From the NCBI GenBank assembly GCA_037974665.1, contig CM075781.1:34511235-34575234 (forward strand): a DNA stretch of 64,000 nt, given 5' to 3'. The translations under genes were made by a program, and so were the position numbers. Below, one piece after another: positions 35,821 through 50,504 of the stretch. Source of the stretch: Ehretia macrophylla. Its lineage: Eukaryota; Streptophyta; Magnoliopsida; Boraginales; Ehretiaceae. Under the pieces are notes generated by a model, which was given only the letters and a program-made list of their open reading frames with translations, was not told the origin of the DNA and made no database searches. The first letter of the stretch is position 1. Each line of letters begins with the position of its first letter.

Positions 35821-36087
35821 TGTTAGAAGATAAATTTGATTTGGATTAGGACTCTATTAAATAAGTTCTAGTTAGATTTAAATTGTTTTTGACTAGATAG
35901 TTTTTCCTAGTGGGTATAGAACCATATCCTAATTGACATAGGATTTTTGTTAATCTATAAATAGGGATCAGTCATTTCAATTGTAGTTATACCAAATACA
36001 TACCAAATATTAGAGCAATAAAGATTTTGTTTAGAGTCTCCATATTATTTCGCTCTGTGATAAAATAGCCTCTTCCATATTCCAACA
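35821..36087 (+). promoter_or_regulatory. Copia 5' LTR with TATA box
   Basis: 267 bp. TATAAATA at 35956-35963 is preceded by AT-rich sequence and is retained in the 3' LTR and the solo LTR, so it is the likely core promoter of the element. If active it would transcribe toward the CRK A gene. Confidence 0.8.
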
Positions 36088-36090
36088 AAG

Positions 36091-36102
36091 TGGTATCAGA
36101 GC
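36091..36102 (+). other. Primer binding site, tRNA-Met type, copia element
   Basis: TGGTATCAGAGC lies three bases after the 5' LTR end at 36087. Confidence 0.9.
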
Positions 36103-36111
36103 TAGGTAAAA

Positions 36112-39100
36112 ATGATAGGAAATAGTATGTTTCCTTTTCAATTTCCTCGCCTTACTAAGGAAAATTATGATAATTGGTCTATTCGTGTGAAGCCTCTCAT
36201 TGGCTCACAAGATGCTTGGGAGATTGTAGAGAAAGGCTACGTAGAACCTAACGAAGATGAAGTTTTGAGTCAAAATCAAAAAGACGCATTGGTGAAAAAT
36301 CGCAAGAAATATCAACAAGCTCTCTCTATCATCCATCTATGTTTGGATGAAACTATGTTTGAGAAAATCTCATGCGCGACTACTGCCAAACAAGCATGGG
36401 AAACTCTCCAAAAATCACAAAAAGGTATAGACAAGGTGAAAAAGGTTCGTTTACAAACTTTAAGAGCTGAGTTTGAATCTCTCCATATGAATGATGGTGA
36501 ATCTATTTCAGATTATATTTCGAGAGTTTTTGTGGTTTCTAACCAACTAAAAAAATATGGAGAAGATTTAAAAGATACTCGTATTGTAGAAAAGGTCATT
36601 CGTTCTTTGCATCCAAAATATGAATATATTGTTGTAGCGATTGAGGAATCAAAAGATTTAGATGACATGTCCGTTGATGAACTCATGGGCTCGTTACAAG
36701 CTCATGAAAAAAGACACAAAAAGAAAAACCAAGAAGTCTTGGAAAAAGTTCTTCAAAGTAATCTCGCTTTGAAGAAAGAAGAAAACTTTGGCAATGATGG
36801 AAGCCAAAAAGGATGTGGTCGTGGATATGGACGTGGTAGAGGCCGAGGCCAAAACCAAGGACGAGGACGAGGACGTGGTGGAAGAGGAGGATTTAATCAA
36901 GAAGAGAAAAATCAAAATCCGCATAAACCTGGGCGTGGAAGAGGCAATTATTCAGGACAAAGGTATGACAAATCGCAAGTTCAATGTTACAATTGTCAAA
37001 AATATGGTCATTATGCTAATGAATGTAGAAGTAATCCTAAAGTTGTGGACGAAAAAGCAAATTTTGCTAAAAGACAAGAAGGGGAAGAAGAGATTACCTT
37101 GTTGACGACTCATCATGGCGAACAAGATGGAGGAGATACTTCATGGCATCTTGATACAAGTGCAAGTAATCACATGACTGGACAAAGGAGTATATTCGCA
37201 GAACTCGATGAAACTGTCAAGGGCAATGTTAAATTTGGAGATGCCTCTATGGTCTCAGTGGAAAGAAAAGGTAAAATTTTAATCCGTTTGAAAGATGGAA
37301 GGCATCGGTTTATTTCTGAAGTTTATTATGTGCCAAAAGTAAAAACTAATATTTTGAGTCTTGGACAACTTCTTGAGAAAAATTACACAATTTTATTGGA
37401 AGATAAACATTGTGTAATAAAAGATGAAAATAACTTTTCGATAACAAAAGTGCCCATGACAAGAAATAGATTGTTTTTATTAAATATTCAAAACGATGTT
37501 GCAAAATGTCTTAAAGCTTGTGTAAAAGAAGTTTCCTGGTTATGGCACTTGAGATTTGAACACATAAATTTTGAAAATCTTTCTTTAATATCAAGAAAAA
37601 ATATGGTGCATGGATTGCCTTCCATCAATCATCCGGAACAAATTTGTGAGATATGTCTTTTTGGAAAACAAGCTAGAAAAAGTTTTCCAAACGAGGCTAC
37701 ATCAAGAGCAACGAGACCACTAGAACTTGTCCATACTGATATTTGTAGGCCAATTAATCCTTGCTCCTATGGTAAAAATAAATATTTTATCCTTTTTATT
37801 GATGATTATAGCCGCAGGACTTGGGTTTATTTTTTAAAAGAAAAATCTGAAGCTTTTTACAAGTTCAAGAAATTTAAAGCTCTTGCTGAAAAATAAAGTA
37901 GTTGGGAGATCAAAGTCTTAAGATCTGATAGAGGTGGAGAATTCACATCAATAGAATTCAATAATTTTTGTGAAGAGAATGGCATTCGATGCCCTTTGAC
38001 AGCTCATCGATCACCTCAACAGAATAGAGTTGCTGAGAGAAAAAATAGAGTTGTTTTTGAGATAGTTCGAAGCATGTTGAAGTGTAGAAGTATGCCTAAA
38101 GAATTTTGGGCTGAAGCAGTTGATTGTGTAGTCTATCTGTTGAATCTTTGTGTCACAAAAAGTCTCTCTGACAAGACGCCATTAGAAGCATGAAGTGGAA
38201 GAAAGCCAACAATCAAGCACTTAAGGGTTTTCGGAAGCATTGCTTATGATCATGTTCCTGATCAAAATCGAATCAAGCTTGATGACAAAAGCCAAAAACT
38301 AGTTTTCATTGGGTATGAAAAGAGTTCCAAAGCATACAAGCTCTACAATCCTACTAATGGGAGAATTATTGTGAGTAGAGATGTCCAATTTGATGAAGAA
38401 GCTAAATGGGATTGGAATGTTAAAGAGCAAAAAGAATACAAATTCTTACCCATACAAGAGCAAGAAGTAGAAGTCAATGAAGACTCTATATCTCCAACTC
38501 CATATCCAACTCCAACTCCAACTCAAACTCCATCTCCATATCAAGCTCCAACTTCATCTCAAGGAAACATAACTTCAACAAGTTCAAGTTCGCATGAAAA
38601 GACCCCCCGTTTCAGAAGCTTGGATGAAATTTATGAGGTAACTCGAAATTTAAATGATGAATTGACTCTCTTTTGTTTGCTTGATGACTGTGAACCAATA
38701 AGCTTTGAGGAAGCTAATGATAGTGAAAGATAGAGATAAGCCATGGATGAAGAAATCAAGGCAATAAAGAAGAATGACACTTGGGAGCTTGCAACTTTAC
38801 CCAAAGGCCACAAAGCCATTGGAGTAAAGTGGGTTTACAAGATGAAGAAGAATGCTAAAGGTGAAGTTGAAAGGTACAAGGCAAGACTAGTTGCAAAAGG
38901 CTATAGTCAACGAGCTGGCATTGACTATGATGAGGTATTTGCTCCTGTTGCACGCTTGGAAACTATAAGATTTATTATATCTCTAGCAGCCCAATACAGA
39001 TGGAAGATTTATCAATTGGATGTTAAATCTGTGTTCCTGAATGGTTTTCTTGATAAAGAGGTATATATTCAACAACCATTAGGCTATGTGGAGAAAGGGT

Positions 39101-40259
39101 GTGAAAATAAAGTTTTAAAGTTGAAGAAAGCTCTTTATGGCCTAAAACAAGCTCCAAGAGCTTGGTATAGTAGAATTGATGAATACTTCCGTTATAATAA
39201 TTTCTCCAAGTGTTCGCATGAACATACTCTCTATACCAAACATGAGAATGGCGATATGTTGATTGTTTGCTTGTATGTGGATGACTTAATTTTTACTGGC
39301 AACAATCCAAGTTTATTTGAAGATTTCAATAGGACAATGGCAAGAGAATTTGAGATGACTGATATTGGACTCATGTCTTATTATCTTGGAATTCAAGTGA
39401 AGCAAACAGATGAAAGGATATTTATTTCTCAAGAAGGTTATGCAAAAGAAATTCTCAAGAAATTCAAGATGGAAAATTGTCAACCTATTAATACCCCTGT
39501 TGAATGTGGAGTACAATTGTCAAAGGTTGATGAAGAAGAGCGTGTAAATCCAACACTTTTCAAGAGCCTGGTTGGAAGCTTGAGATACTTGACCTGCACA
39601 AGACCAGATATTCTTTTTGGTGTAGGACTTGTGAGTCGCTTTATGGAGGCCCCTACTAATACACATCTGAAGACTGCCAAAAGAATACTTCGCTACATCA
39701 AAGGAACTGTTGATTATGGACTTTTATACTCCCACTCAGAGGATTTCAAACTTGTGGGGTATAGTGACAGCGATTGGGCTGGTGATTTTGATGATCGAAA
39801 GAGTACTAGTGGATATCTTTTCTTCATGGGAGATACAACATTCACTTGGAGTTCCAAGAAGCAACCCATTGTCACACTTTCTACATGTGAAGCTGAATAT
39901 GTAGCTGCTACTTCATGTGTTTGTCATGCTCTATGGTTAAGGAATTTGATGAAAGAACTTAAGATGCTCAAGAAGAGCTAGTAGAGATCTATGTTGATAA
40001 CAAGTCTGTAATTGCCTTAGCCAAGAATCCAATTGCCTTAGCCAAGAATCCAGTCTTTCATGAAAGAAGCAAGCACATTGACACACGTTACCATTTCATC
40101 AGAGAATGCATCACAAGAAAGGAAGTGAAGATAGAGTATGTGAAGTCTCAAGATCAAGTTGCAGACATTTTTACAAAGCCACTCAAGAGTGACGTGTTTA
40201 TGAAGCTTAGAGCTTTGCTCGGAGTTACGAGAGTCAAATCAAGTTTAGGGGGATATTAG
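36112..40259 (+). pseudogene. Copia gag-pol polyprotein, interrupted by stops and one frameshift
   Basis: ATG 36112 opens a 594-codon frame. It holds a UBN2-type gag (FPRLTKENYDNWSIRVK), a Gly/Arg-rich stretch, and the zinc knuckle CYNCQKYGHYANEC (36984-37026). The aspartic protease core follows with DTSAS at about 37153, where DTGAS is usual. The GAG-pre-integrase zinc site and the integrase core (HTDICRP, FIDDYSR) come next. Stops at about 37894, 38190, 38731 and 38737 break the frame in integrase and just before the reverse transcriptase. The reverse transcriptase is open from 38743, with YVDD at 39273-39284. A frameshift near 39970-39980 moves RNase H to another frame, which ends at 40259. 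RNase H also carries a 21-bp tandem duplication (40009-40050). All four nonsense codons fit C-to-T or G-to-A changes, typical of methylated repeats. Confidence 0.95.
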
Positions 40260-40518
40260 AAGATAAACTTGATTTGGATTAGGACTCTATTAAATAAGTT
40301 CTAGTTAGATTTAAATTGTTTTTGACTAGATAGTTTTTCCTAGTGGGTAATGGTTTCCTAGAACCATATCCTAATTGACATAGGATTTTTGTTAATTTAT
40401 AAATAGGGGTTAGTCATTTCAATTGTAGTTATACCAAATATTAGAGCAATAAAAATTTTGTTTAAAGTCTCCATATTATTTATTGCTGTGATAAAATAAC
40501 CTTTTCCATATTCCAACA
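40254..40518 (+). repeat. Copia 3' LTR
   Basis: 265 bp, TATTAGAAG to TATTCCAACA, directly after the purine tract. Compared with the 5' LTR it has about 11 extra bases after AGTGGGTA and lacks a 10-11-base duplication near ATACCAAATA. Confidence 0.92.
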
Positions 40519-40931
40519 AGTAAGCAGCAGTAATTCAAGACGGTATGAAATAGTCAAATGAAATCTACTCTCCGGTCACCATCACTGTTTGGTCTTTGTA
40601 GTTTTCCACAGCCTCTTCATAATTTATGACCTCATGAAAGCAGGAAAAATTAATTATCGTGGAAACCACTTTTGACTAATGAATTTTCTATACCTCAGAA
40701 GCCACGGCAGTTGTTTAATTGTTCTTTCCATATTCTCCATCTGTTTCTCACGTTTCCCACGCCACTTGAAACTGATCACTTTTGACTTCATGGAGAGATT
40801 TTCTATATATACCTCAGAAGCCACGGCAATTGTTTGTTCTTTCTATATTCTTCATCTCTTCTCCCCATTAGATCTTCCTGTAAGAGATCTGAAAGAAGTT
40901 AAAGAATTTCAAAAAAAGCCATCCTCCAACC
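40519..40931 (+). promoter_or_regulatory. CRK A proximal upstream region and 5' leader (copy 2, right fragment)
   Basis: Collinear with 54640-55087 upstream of CRK B. The leader contains two related segments around TTTTCTATACCTCAGAAGCC / TATATACCTCAGAAGCC and ends AGTTAAAGAATTTCAAAAAA just before the start codon. Only this 0.4 kb separates the copia 3' LTR from the CRK A start codon. No specific transcription factor site is claimed. Confidence 0.6.
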
Positions 40932-44530
<3,599 letters not shown>

Positions 44531-45525
44531 GGGTGTTTGGTTCACGGATAGATTTTTATTCGTGAGAATGACATTCTTGGGAATGATGGAAATATTATTC
44601 CCACGAATGTTATTTCCGGGAATGTGGTTAAAAATGTTTGGTTTAGACTCAATATTGCTAGGAATGTTGAGCAATCTTTCGATAATGCTCCTAACTCAAA
44701 AAAAACAAGAATATCAAACAAAGTGTACAAATAACGATAACTTTTGTATTCTTTTTCTAATAACGAAAGTAAATTTATTTTTATAATTTATAAATTTTAA
44801 CTTGACATTTCAAAATTATAAACTTAAATTAATTATTTTTAAAAATTTAAAAATAATTCATTTTATTTTTATTTTATTTTAAAATTTATTTAATTTAAAA
44901 TTTTAAAATCTACAATTTAGCATTAAAAATGATTTTAAATATAAAATTCTTATGTAACATAGAAAATTGATAATTTTTATTTATTTCATTTTTTTATTGT
45001 TATTATTTTATTTATTCTAAATGTTTTTATTTTATTTTATTCTTACTAATTTTATTTTTATTTATGTTATTTTATTCTTACTAATTTTATTTTATTTTAT
45101 TTTATTTTTTTTTATTTGTTTTATTTTCTTATTCTATTTTCTCTTTTATTTTTTTATTTTATTTTATTATATTTTATTATTTTTTATTTTTTATTTTATT
45201 TTATTTTCTCTTTTTTTATTTTTTTATTTTTTATTTATTATTTTATTTTTTTGAATTATTTTATTGTATTTATTTTAATTTTGTATTTTCTAAGATGAGT
45301 GTTTAGATCTTTTATTTTCTCAAAGTTATTCTCACGACTTGGAAATGTGAGATTCTCACCTCCTCACATGATAATAGAAATTGATCAAATATGGAAATAT
45401 TGCATTCCAGAAATGTGATATTCTCAAAAATATTTTTTTATTCCGTGAACCAAATATAAGAATGTCATACTTCAAACTTTATATTCATAGGAATCTTGTA
45501 ATATTTTGCAAACTAAACGCCCCCC
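44531..45525. mobile_element. MITE-like element with GGGTGTTTGG ends and TTTTA-rich core
   Basis: The left end is GGGTGTTTGGTTCACGG; the right end is CAAACTAAACGCCCCC, its imperfect complement. Inside, matching subterminal segments concern ATTCTTGGGAATG and CATTCCAGAAATGTG. The centre (about 44780-45295) is a long TTTTA/TTTTATT low-complexity tract, which creates phenylalanine-only open frames. The flanks TTA and TAA are suggestive but not an exact duplication, so the superfamily is uncertain (PIF/Harbinger or hAT-like). Confidence 0.6.
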
Positions 45526-46997
45526 ATAATTTATTAAATTTATGAGATTAGTTTTAAATTGGGTAATTTTGACTAAGACCCTTTCGATAATTGATAAATG
45601 TTACTCAAACCCCTTTATTATTAAGTATAAAATGTCTTTTATGCCCTCTATTTTATTTCTTTTTCTTTGTCCAATATCTTTTTCCTCTCTGTGATGGCTG
45701 TCATATACCCTTTTTCATTTTGCTTTTTCTATTTCTTTTTCTTAAGTTTCTACTTTCATCTTCTTTCTCTCCTGCCTATCACCACTAGTCCACTACCACA
45801 CCTCCTTCTTTTCAATCTGTTAACACCTTGGCTCAATTCACGGAATGGTTCTTGTCTACTCAATTTACCATAAACACCACTTAGCTTATCCCTTTAGGTA
45901 GCCCGTGGTGAGCAGAAACTAGCCATCTATGTTAGTCCCACTCTTCTGCTTATTAGACAAAGATGAAGCCAAGTTGTTGATCACACCTTTCTCTGCAATA
46001 TTTTTTCTCCATTGGCAGGAATAGTTTCTACTCCAGAAGAAGGTTTTGGTGATGAATTCACAGACTGATTCGCGGTCACTGGAGACTTTGTCAACCCAAT
46101 TGTGTTCTGATTTGCCTTCAAGACTTCACCTTTACTATGCAACTCTTTAGTTTGAGTCTGATTCTTCAAAACTGAGGATGACCCTCTATCGGTTTTCTAA
46201 GAAGGCTTTGATGGTTGTCTTATATTTACAGTGTTATTGGATTTTGGGGCCAAGATGGTACTCTGATTGGGCATAAAGCTTGCAACTTTATCATTCAAAT
46301 ATGTCGTTTTGGTCTGGTTTTTTATAATGTTGGAACTTTATTCAAATTGGGTTATTCAACAGTGTTGATTGGAGAGCTAGCAATGCTTGTTGGTGCTGAT
46401 GGCTGAGAAGTTGAATTCTAATTACGGAAACGATCATATTATGCATCTTCCCAAAGACAGCAGTGCCTAGTTCTTCGGATTGTTCTGATTTTTTAGTACG
46501 TTACTATTAGAACTATACCACACGGAGATTACAACGAAAACTTTAGATGTGAATACTAGGACAGCATCACTTATTATCTCAGTCAGTGTATGCTCTATGT
46601 CACCAACCTTGCCACTGTTCTAGTGCCTGGAGAACGATGGCACAAGGACAAAAAAGGAAAGATAAAAAATGAAGGATATATTAGACATTTTATGCTGTTT
46701 TAACAGAAACTTAGATGGATCCTTAATAGAAGAGGTCTATCTCTCATTTTTTTATAATAAAAGGATCTGAGTCACATTTATCAATTGTAAAAAGGATCTC
46801 AGTCAAAATTACTCGTTTTAAATCATCATATTTTCATTGAATTGCGATGAAAAGACAAATTATCCTTCCATCGTCTACTCCCCAAAAGATTTTTTAACAT
46901 TAAAGGACCTAATAAAATAAATGTCAAACTCAATGGCCCCAAAAATCTTTCAAACTTTGAAATTTTAGTTTTTAAACGGTAGAGTTTTTAGCAGTAG
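45526..46997. other. Unassigned region
   Basis: Contains short open frames, including a minus-strand Ser/Thr-rich one at 45981-46169, none with a recognised domain. The Ser/Pro/Asn-rich composition could be a degraded transposon ORF. No repeat termini were identified. Confidence 0.4.
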
Positions 46998-47166
46998 TGT
47001 CACATCTTGAGTTTAGAATCTCGGATCCGCAAGCAAGGCTCGTGTTGTATATTTGGACCTCTTTTCTACAAGGCCCAAAATAATTAACACAAGTTATTTC
47101 TATACCCACAACACCCACTTATAAACCACATAATCATATTATCTCCCACCGATGTGGGATGTCACA
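46998..47166 (+). mobile_element. Short solo LTR, TRIM-like, TSD AGTAG
   Basis: 169 bp, beginning TGTCACATC and ending CACCGATGTGGGATGTCACA. AGTAG flanks both sides (46993-46997 and 47167-47171). The size and the CACCGATGTGGGAT ending resemble small TRIM LTRs of the Cassandra style, but a 5S-like core is not evident, so the family is not named. Confidence 0.75.
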
Positions 47167-47477
47167 AGTAGAGATTTAGTTAAAGTGTTGTTAAATAAAA
47201 TCTGTGAATTGTTTAGTGGGTATTGGGTAATGTTAGGCTTTCAAAATTATAGCAGGATATATTTGAGAAAGAAAAAAAAAAAAAGAGCTTCTCACATTAA
47301 GTAAAAACACTCCAATTTGGAACTTTATATTTTATAGTTTTTTTTTTAGTTTCGACTTTTACCTAAAAGTTGTTTGAAAAATAGGCCTAACATAATGCAT
47401 GAATCAGAATTTCCACACAAACTTTTCAACTCTGATTGTTTTAATGTAATTTTTTCAATACATTCACACATCCTCTT
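47167..47477. other. Sequence upstream of the CRK C stub
   Basis: Non-coding AT-rich DNA. When the hAT element is removed, CACATCCTCTTCCACCAGC joins CATGTGTCTTGGAGCC and leads into CRK C, so this is probably the CRK C promoter region. Confidence 0.45.
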
Positions 47478-47679
47478 CCACCAGCTAGAGGTGGCATTTG
47501 GGCCGGTCGAATCATGAGTTGAGAAAATTGAACCCGATTCAACACAAATGTTTAATGGGTCAAGCTGGGTTTGGATCATTTCTCAAAATATAGGACTCAG
47601 CTTGGTCCACGAGCCCGCTACCACGAGTTGGGCTGAACTGAGTTGGGCCAACTCATTTTTTGTGATTACTGTATTTTGA

Positions 47680-47683
<4 letters not shown>

Positions 47684-47730
<47 letters not shown>
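47684..47730. repeat. (TA)n microsatellite
   Basis: About 47 bases of uninterrupted TA repeats inside the hAT element. Confidence 0.95.
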
Positions 47731-47736
<6 letters not shown>

Positions 47737-47963
47737 TTAAAAAATAAAATTTAAATTTAATTTTTTTTAAAGAAAAGTTAATTTAACTATTAACGAGACA
47801 ATATACAAGTTGATTGATAACATTAACAATTAACATAAATAATAAAATATTACATAACAAACTACAAGTTAATGAGACAGAGTAGATTAATGATATAAAC
47901 ATAAAAATAAAACATTACATAAACGCTTAATGAAAACTAGTGCAAAAGTTCTATATTTTGTTA

Positions 47964-49159
47964 GAGTAATGCTATATGCCACTTTTATTTTCACACATTT
48001 ATACCACTTCTTAGTTAGCATGTTGACATGACATACCAAGTTGACAAACTTAATTTTTTTCCTCCCTTGTTTTATTTATTTTTTTCTCTCTTATTTTTTT
48101 CTTTCTCTCTTATTAACGTTTCTTACTATCCTTTTCTTTATCTTACAAACGTTTTCTTCTTACTAACCCTAACCCAAAATCCCAAAATCAATTTAGCAAA
48201 AAGAAGTTTATTATTCTCTTCTATTATTCACTGTTAAATCCTCTCAGATTTATTCATCTATTCTTGACGAATTAGTGTTGTAAAAGATGAATTAGATTGT
48301 TGATATTGGTTCATTGTCTTTATGGTTCATCTGCTAAATTCCTCTACTATCACATACGTGTATATATATATTCTTTCATCAATTGAAACACTTCACAAAA
48401 TATATTGTTGCAGTTTGACAAGAATAAACATATATATGTCCAATCACCATGAAAAATCCTTTGGAACTCACACTTCATAAACATATATATATCCTCGCAA
48501 GATCTGGTCTTTGTTATTCGTATTAAATTTGTTTGCTTTTGGTCTGTGAACCCCTGTGAATGAATATTCAAACTTTGTTATACTGTTGATCTCCTGCAAA
48601 TCCTCCTATACCCAAACTACACTAAAGGCAAATCATCTCATGGAGAACCTGCTTCTACGAATTCCCTGGGTGTGCCTTGTATGAGGTGTAACTCCTGCGT
48701 AACTATCTGGGGTCTGATAGTCTTCATCATTACTGATTTCGTCAGACCTCCATCTAGGTCCACCATTTGCATTCACATCCTCAAAGAAGAACTGTTTCTC
48801 CTTACTGAGAATTGAAAAGCATGAAAATTTTAACTTTATCAGATATGAGAAAGATTTTTCCAAGAGATGTAAAGCAACATGATTACCTATAGCGTTGCAC
48901 TAGGAGAGAATAATAAACTTCATTTTGCTCAATTGATTTGGGGATTTTTGGTTAGGGTTGGTAAGAAGAAAACCTTTGTAAGAGAGAGAAAATGATAATA
49001 ATAAACGTTGACAAGAAATGTTAATAAGAGAGAAATAAATAAAATAAAACAAGTGAGAGAAAAAAAAAATTAAGTTTGCCAACTTGGCATGCCATGTCAA
49101 CATACCAACTAAGAAGTGGTATAAATGTGTGAAAATTAAAGTGGTATATAGCATTACTC
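47964..49159. mobile_element. Mutator-type fold-back element, 9-bp TSD ATTTTGTTA, possible gene capture
   Basis: Inverted arms of about 260-275 bp (47964-48240 and 48890-49159) start GAGTAATGCTATAT and end ATATAGCATTACTC. ATTTTGTTA flanks both sides exactly (47955-47963 and 49160-49168). Long inverted termini and a 9-bp duplication are typical of MULEs. The unique interior of about 650 bp has exon-like features on the minus strand, so this may be a Pack-MULE. It is nested in the hAT element and therefore younger than it, or was carried in with it. Confidence 0.92.
48633..48863 (-). pseudogene. Possible captured C-terminal exon in the fold-back element
   Basis: A minus-strand frame ends at a stop near 48633. 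Its last 55 or so codons, after a TTTTCAATTCTCAG acceptor-like site at about 48807-48820, read FFFEDVNANGGPRWRSDEIS, then NDEDYQTPDSYAGVTPHTRH, then TQGIRRSRFSMR. The balanced composition is unlike the low-complexity frames around it. I do not recognise the protein. An origin as the last exon of a host gene is an inference from composition and the splice-like border. Confidence 0.45.
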
Positions 49160-50179
49160 ATTTTGTTATCCTCCTTGTACGGGTGTTAAGCCTGCTGGTG
49201 GTGGTGGTGGGCTTGGCCGTGGCGATGGTTGAATAATCACTTCAAAATTAAAATAGTTTGTGACATTTGGTTGTTAAGATTCAAGGTGTCTTACAAGTGT
49301 TCCAGTTTCAAATTTATGTCGAAATATAAATTGACGTTGACAATAGTTACAAATTACACATCACCGTTCTTAAAAGTATGTAAAATGATTTCAAACCTCT
49401 AACGAATGTAATTGTCGTGAAAGATTTTCTTTTACATGGACATAGTTATATATAATGTTGTAGACTAGTAGTAAAATAAAATTGAATATACTAAGTAACT
49501 AAAGCACTATGTTACTAAGTATTTATAGGAAAAGTTAAATGTACGATTATAAAAATCTTTTAAAAAAATGTATATAAAATCTTTTTAAAAAAATAATATG
49601 TTGCAAGTTGCAAACTTGCAATATCATAAAAAAAAAGATTTGATAACAAGTCATTTAATATTAACTTAAGAAATAAATTTACTACTTGTTATTATTAATT
49701 TGTTAAAAAAATAATTACTATGACTTGCTAGTTTGTTTTAAAAAGAAAATAGTTACTACAACTTACATTGCATGCATACAGCATAATATTTCAATTTATG
49801 TTAACAAGTGAGTTCAAAATGTGCTTAATTTGTGCTACACTTGAGTTGGGCTAGATATGGGCCTTATTTGGGCTCAAGTTGGGCTTGAGCTGGGCTCAAG
49901 ATGGGTTGGGTTGGGCCTGGGCTCAAATGAATTGGGTCAAAAATTATATGACCCAACTCGGCCACATATATGTTGTGGATTGTGTCAAGTCGAGTCCACC
50001 ATCAACTAAGCAGGGTTGGGCCTGAATTTTCGTGTGTTAGGCTGAACTGAGCTTGTGTTGGCCCAGCCCAAATGCCACCTCTACCACCAGCCATGTGTCT
50101 TGGAGCCATTGAAACTACTTTTCTACCTACAACTCATCATTGTCCCATTTTCCCCAAATTTCCCATATTGCATACAACA

Positions 50180-50504
50180 ATGGATGACCAAAAAGGGTGG
50201 TTTATCATCATTCTTCTTCAGCTTCTCATACACCTTCTCAGCCTCACTATAGGCATATACGCGCAGAACAGCACATACCAGAAAAACCTGAACACTCTTT
50301 TTTTCCACTCTTCTCTCTTCAATCTCCTCCAATGTCAACGCATATAGATTCTACAACGCCGCTGCTGGCCAAAACTCTGATAGAGTCAACACAATCGTGC
50401 TGTGTAGAGGAGATGTTGAGCTCAATACATGTCGTGCCTGTATCAACAACTCAACTAAAAAGGTTTTAGAACTTTTTCCAAATCAAAAGGAAACAATATT
50501 ATGG
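50180..50504 (+). pseudogene. CRK C: 5' fragment of a third cysteine-rich receptor-like kinase
   Basis: ATG 50180 starts MDDQKGWFIIILLQLLIHLL, a signal peptide, followed by YAQNSTYQKNLNTLF, which matches the start of a DUF26 ectodomain. A frameshift near 50335-50345 moves the reading to another frame, with YRFYNAAAGQNSDRVNTIVL and CRGDVELNTCRAC (C-x8-C-x2-C), then KKVLELFPNQKET. Similarity stops around 50500-50505, inside the first DUF26 domain, where a minus-strand copia fragment begins. The second DUF26, membrane and kinase parts are absent. It differs clearly from CRK A and B and is a separate family member. It shares their orientation. Confidence 0.9.

Larger units (their letters stand above)
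35821..40518 (+). mobile_element. Ty1/copia LTR retrotransposon, TSD AGTAA
   Basis: 5' LTR 35821-36087 (TGTTAGAAG to TATTCCAACA) and 3' LTR 40254-40518. The duplicated target AGTAA lies at 35816-35820 and 40519-40523. The empty site AGTAAGCAG is intact in CRK upstream copies 1 (about 5713) and 3 (about 54641). The primer binding site, gag-pol in copia order (protease, integrase, reverse transcriptase, RNase H) and the purine tract AGTTTAGGGGGA (40242-40253) are all present. The LTRs differ by roughly a dozen substitutions and three short indels. The first dinucleotide of the 3' LTR is TA instead of TG. A solo LTR of the same family is at 15745-16018. Confidence 0.96.
47486..50083. mobile_element. 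hAT-type non-autonomous element, 8-bp TSD CCACCAGC
   Basis: The terminal inverted repeats are TAGAGGTGGCATTTGGGC at 47486 and its complement ending at 50083. Subterminal regions are rich in TTGGGC / GCCCAA motifs. CCACCAGC is duplicated exactly at 47478-47485 and 50084-50091. No hAT transposase was found. The element carries a (TA)n tract and a nested fold-back element (47964-49159). It sits about 90 bp upstream of the CRK C start codon. Confidence 0.93.

Noticed and set aside
45021..45298. Phenylalanine-rich putative membrane protein
   Set aside because: It is a translation of a TTTTA low-complexity tract inside a MITE-like element.
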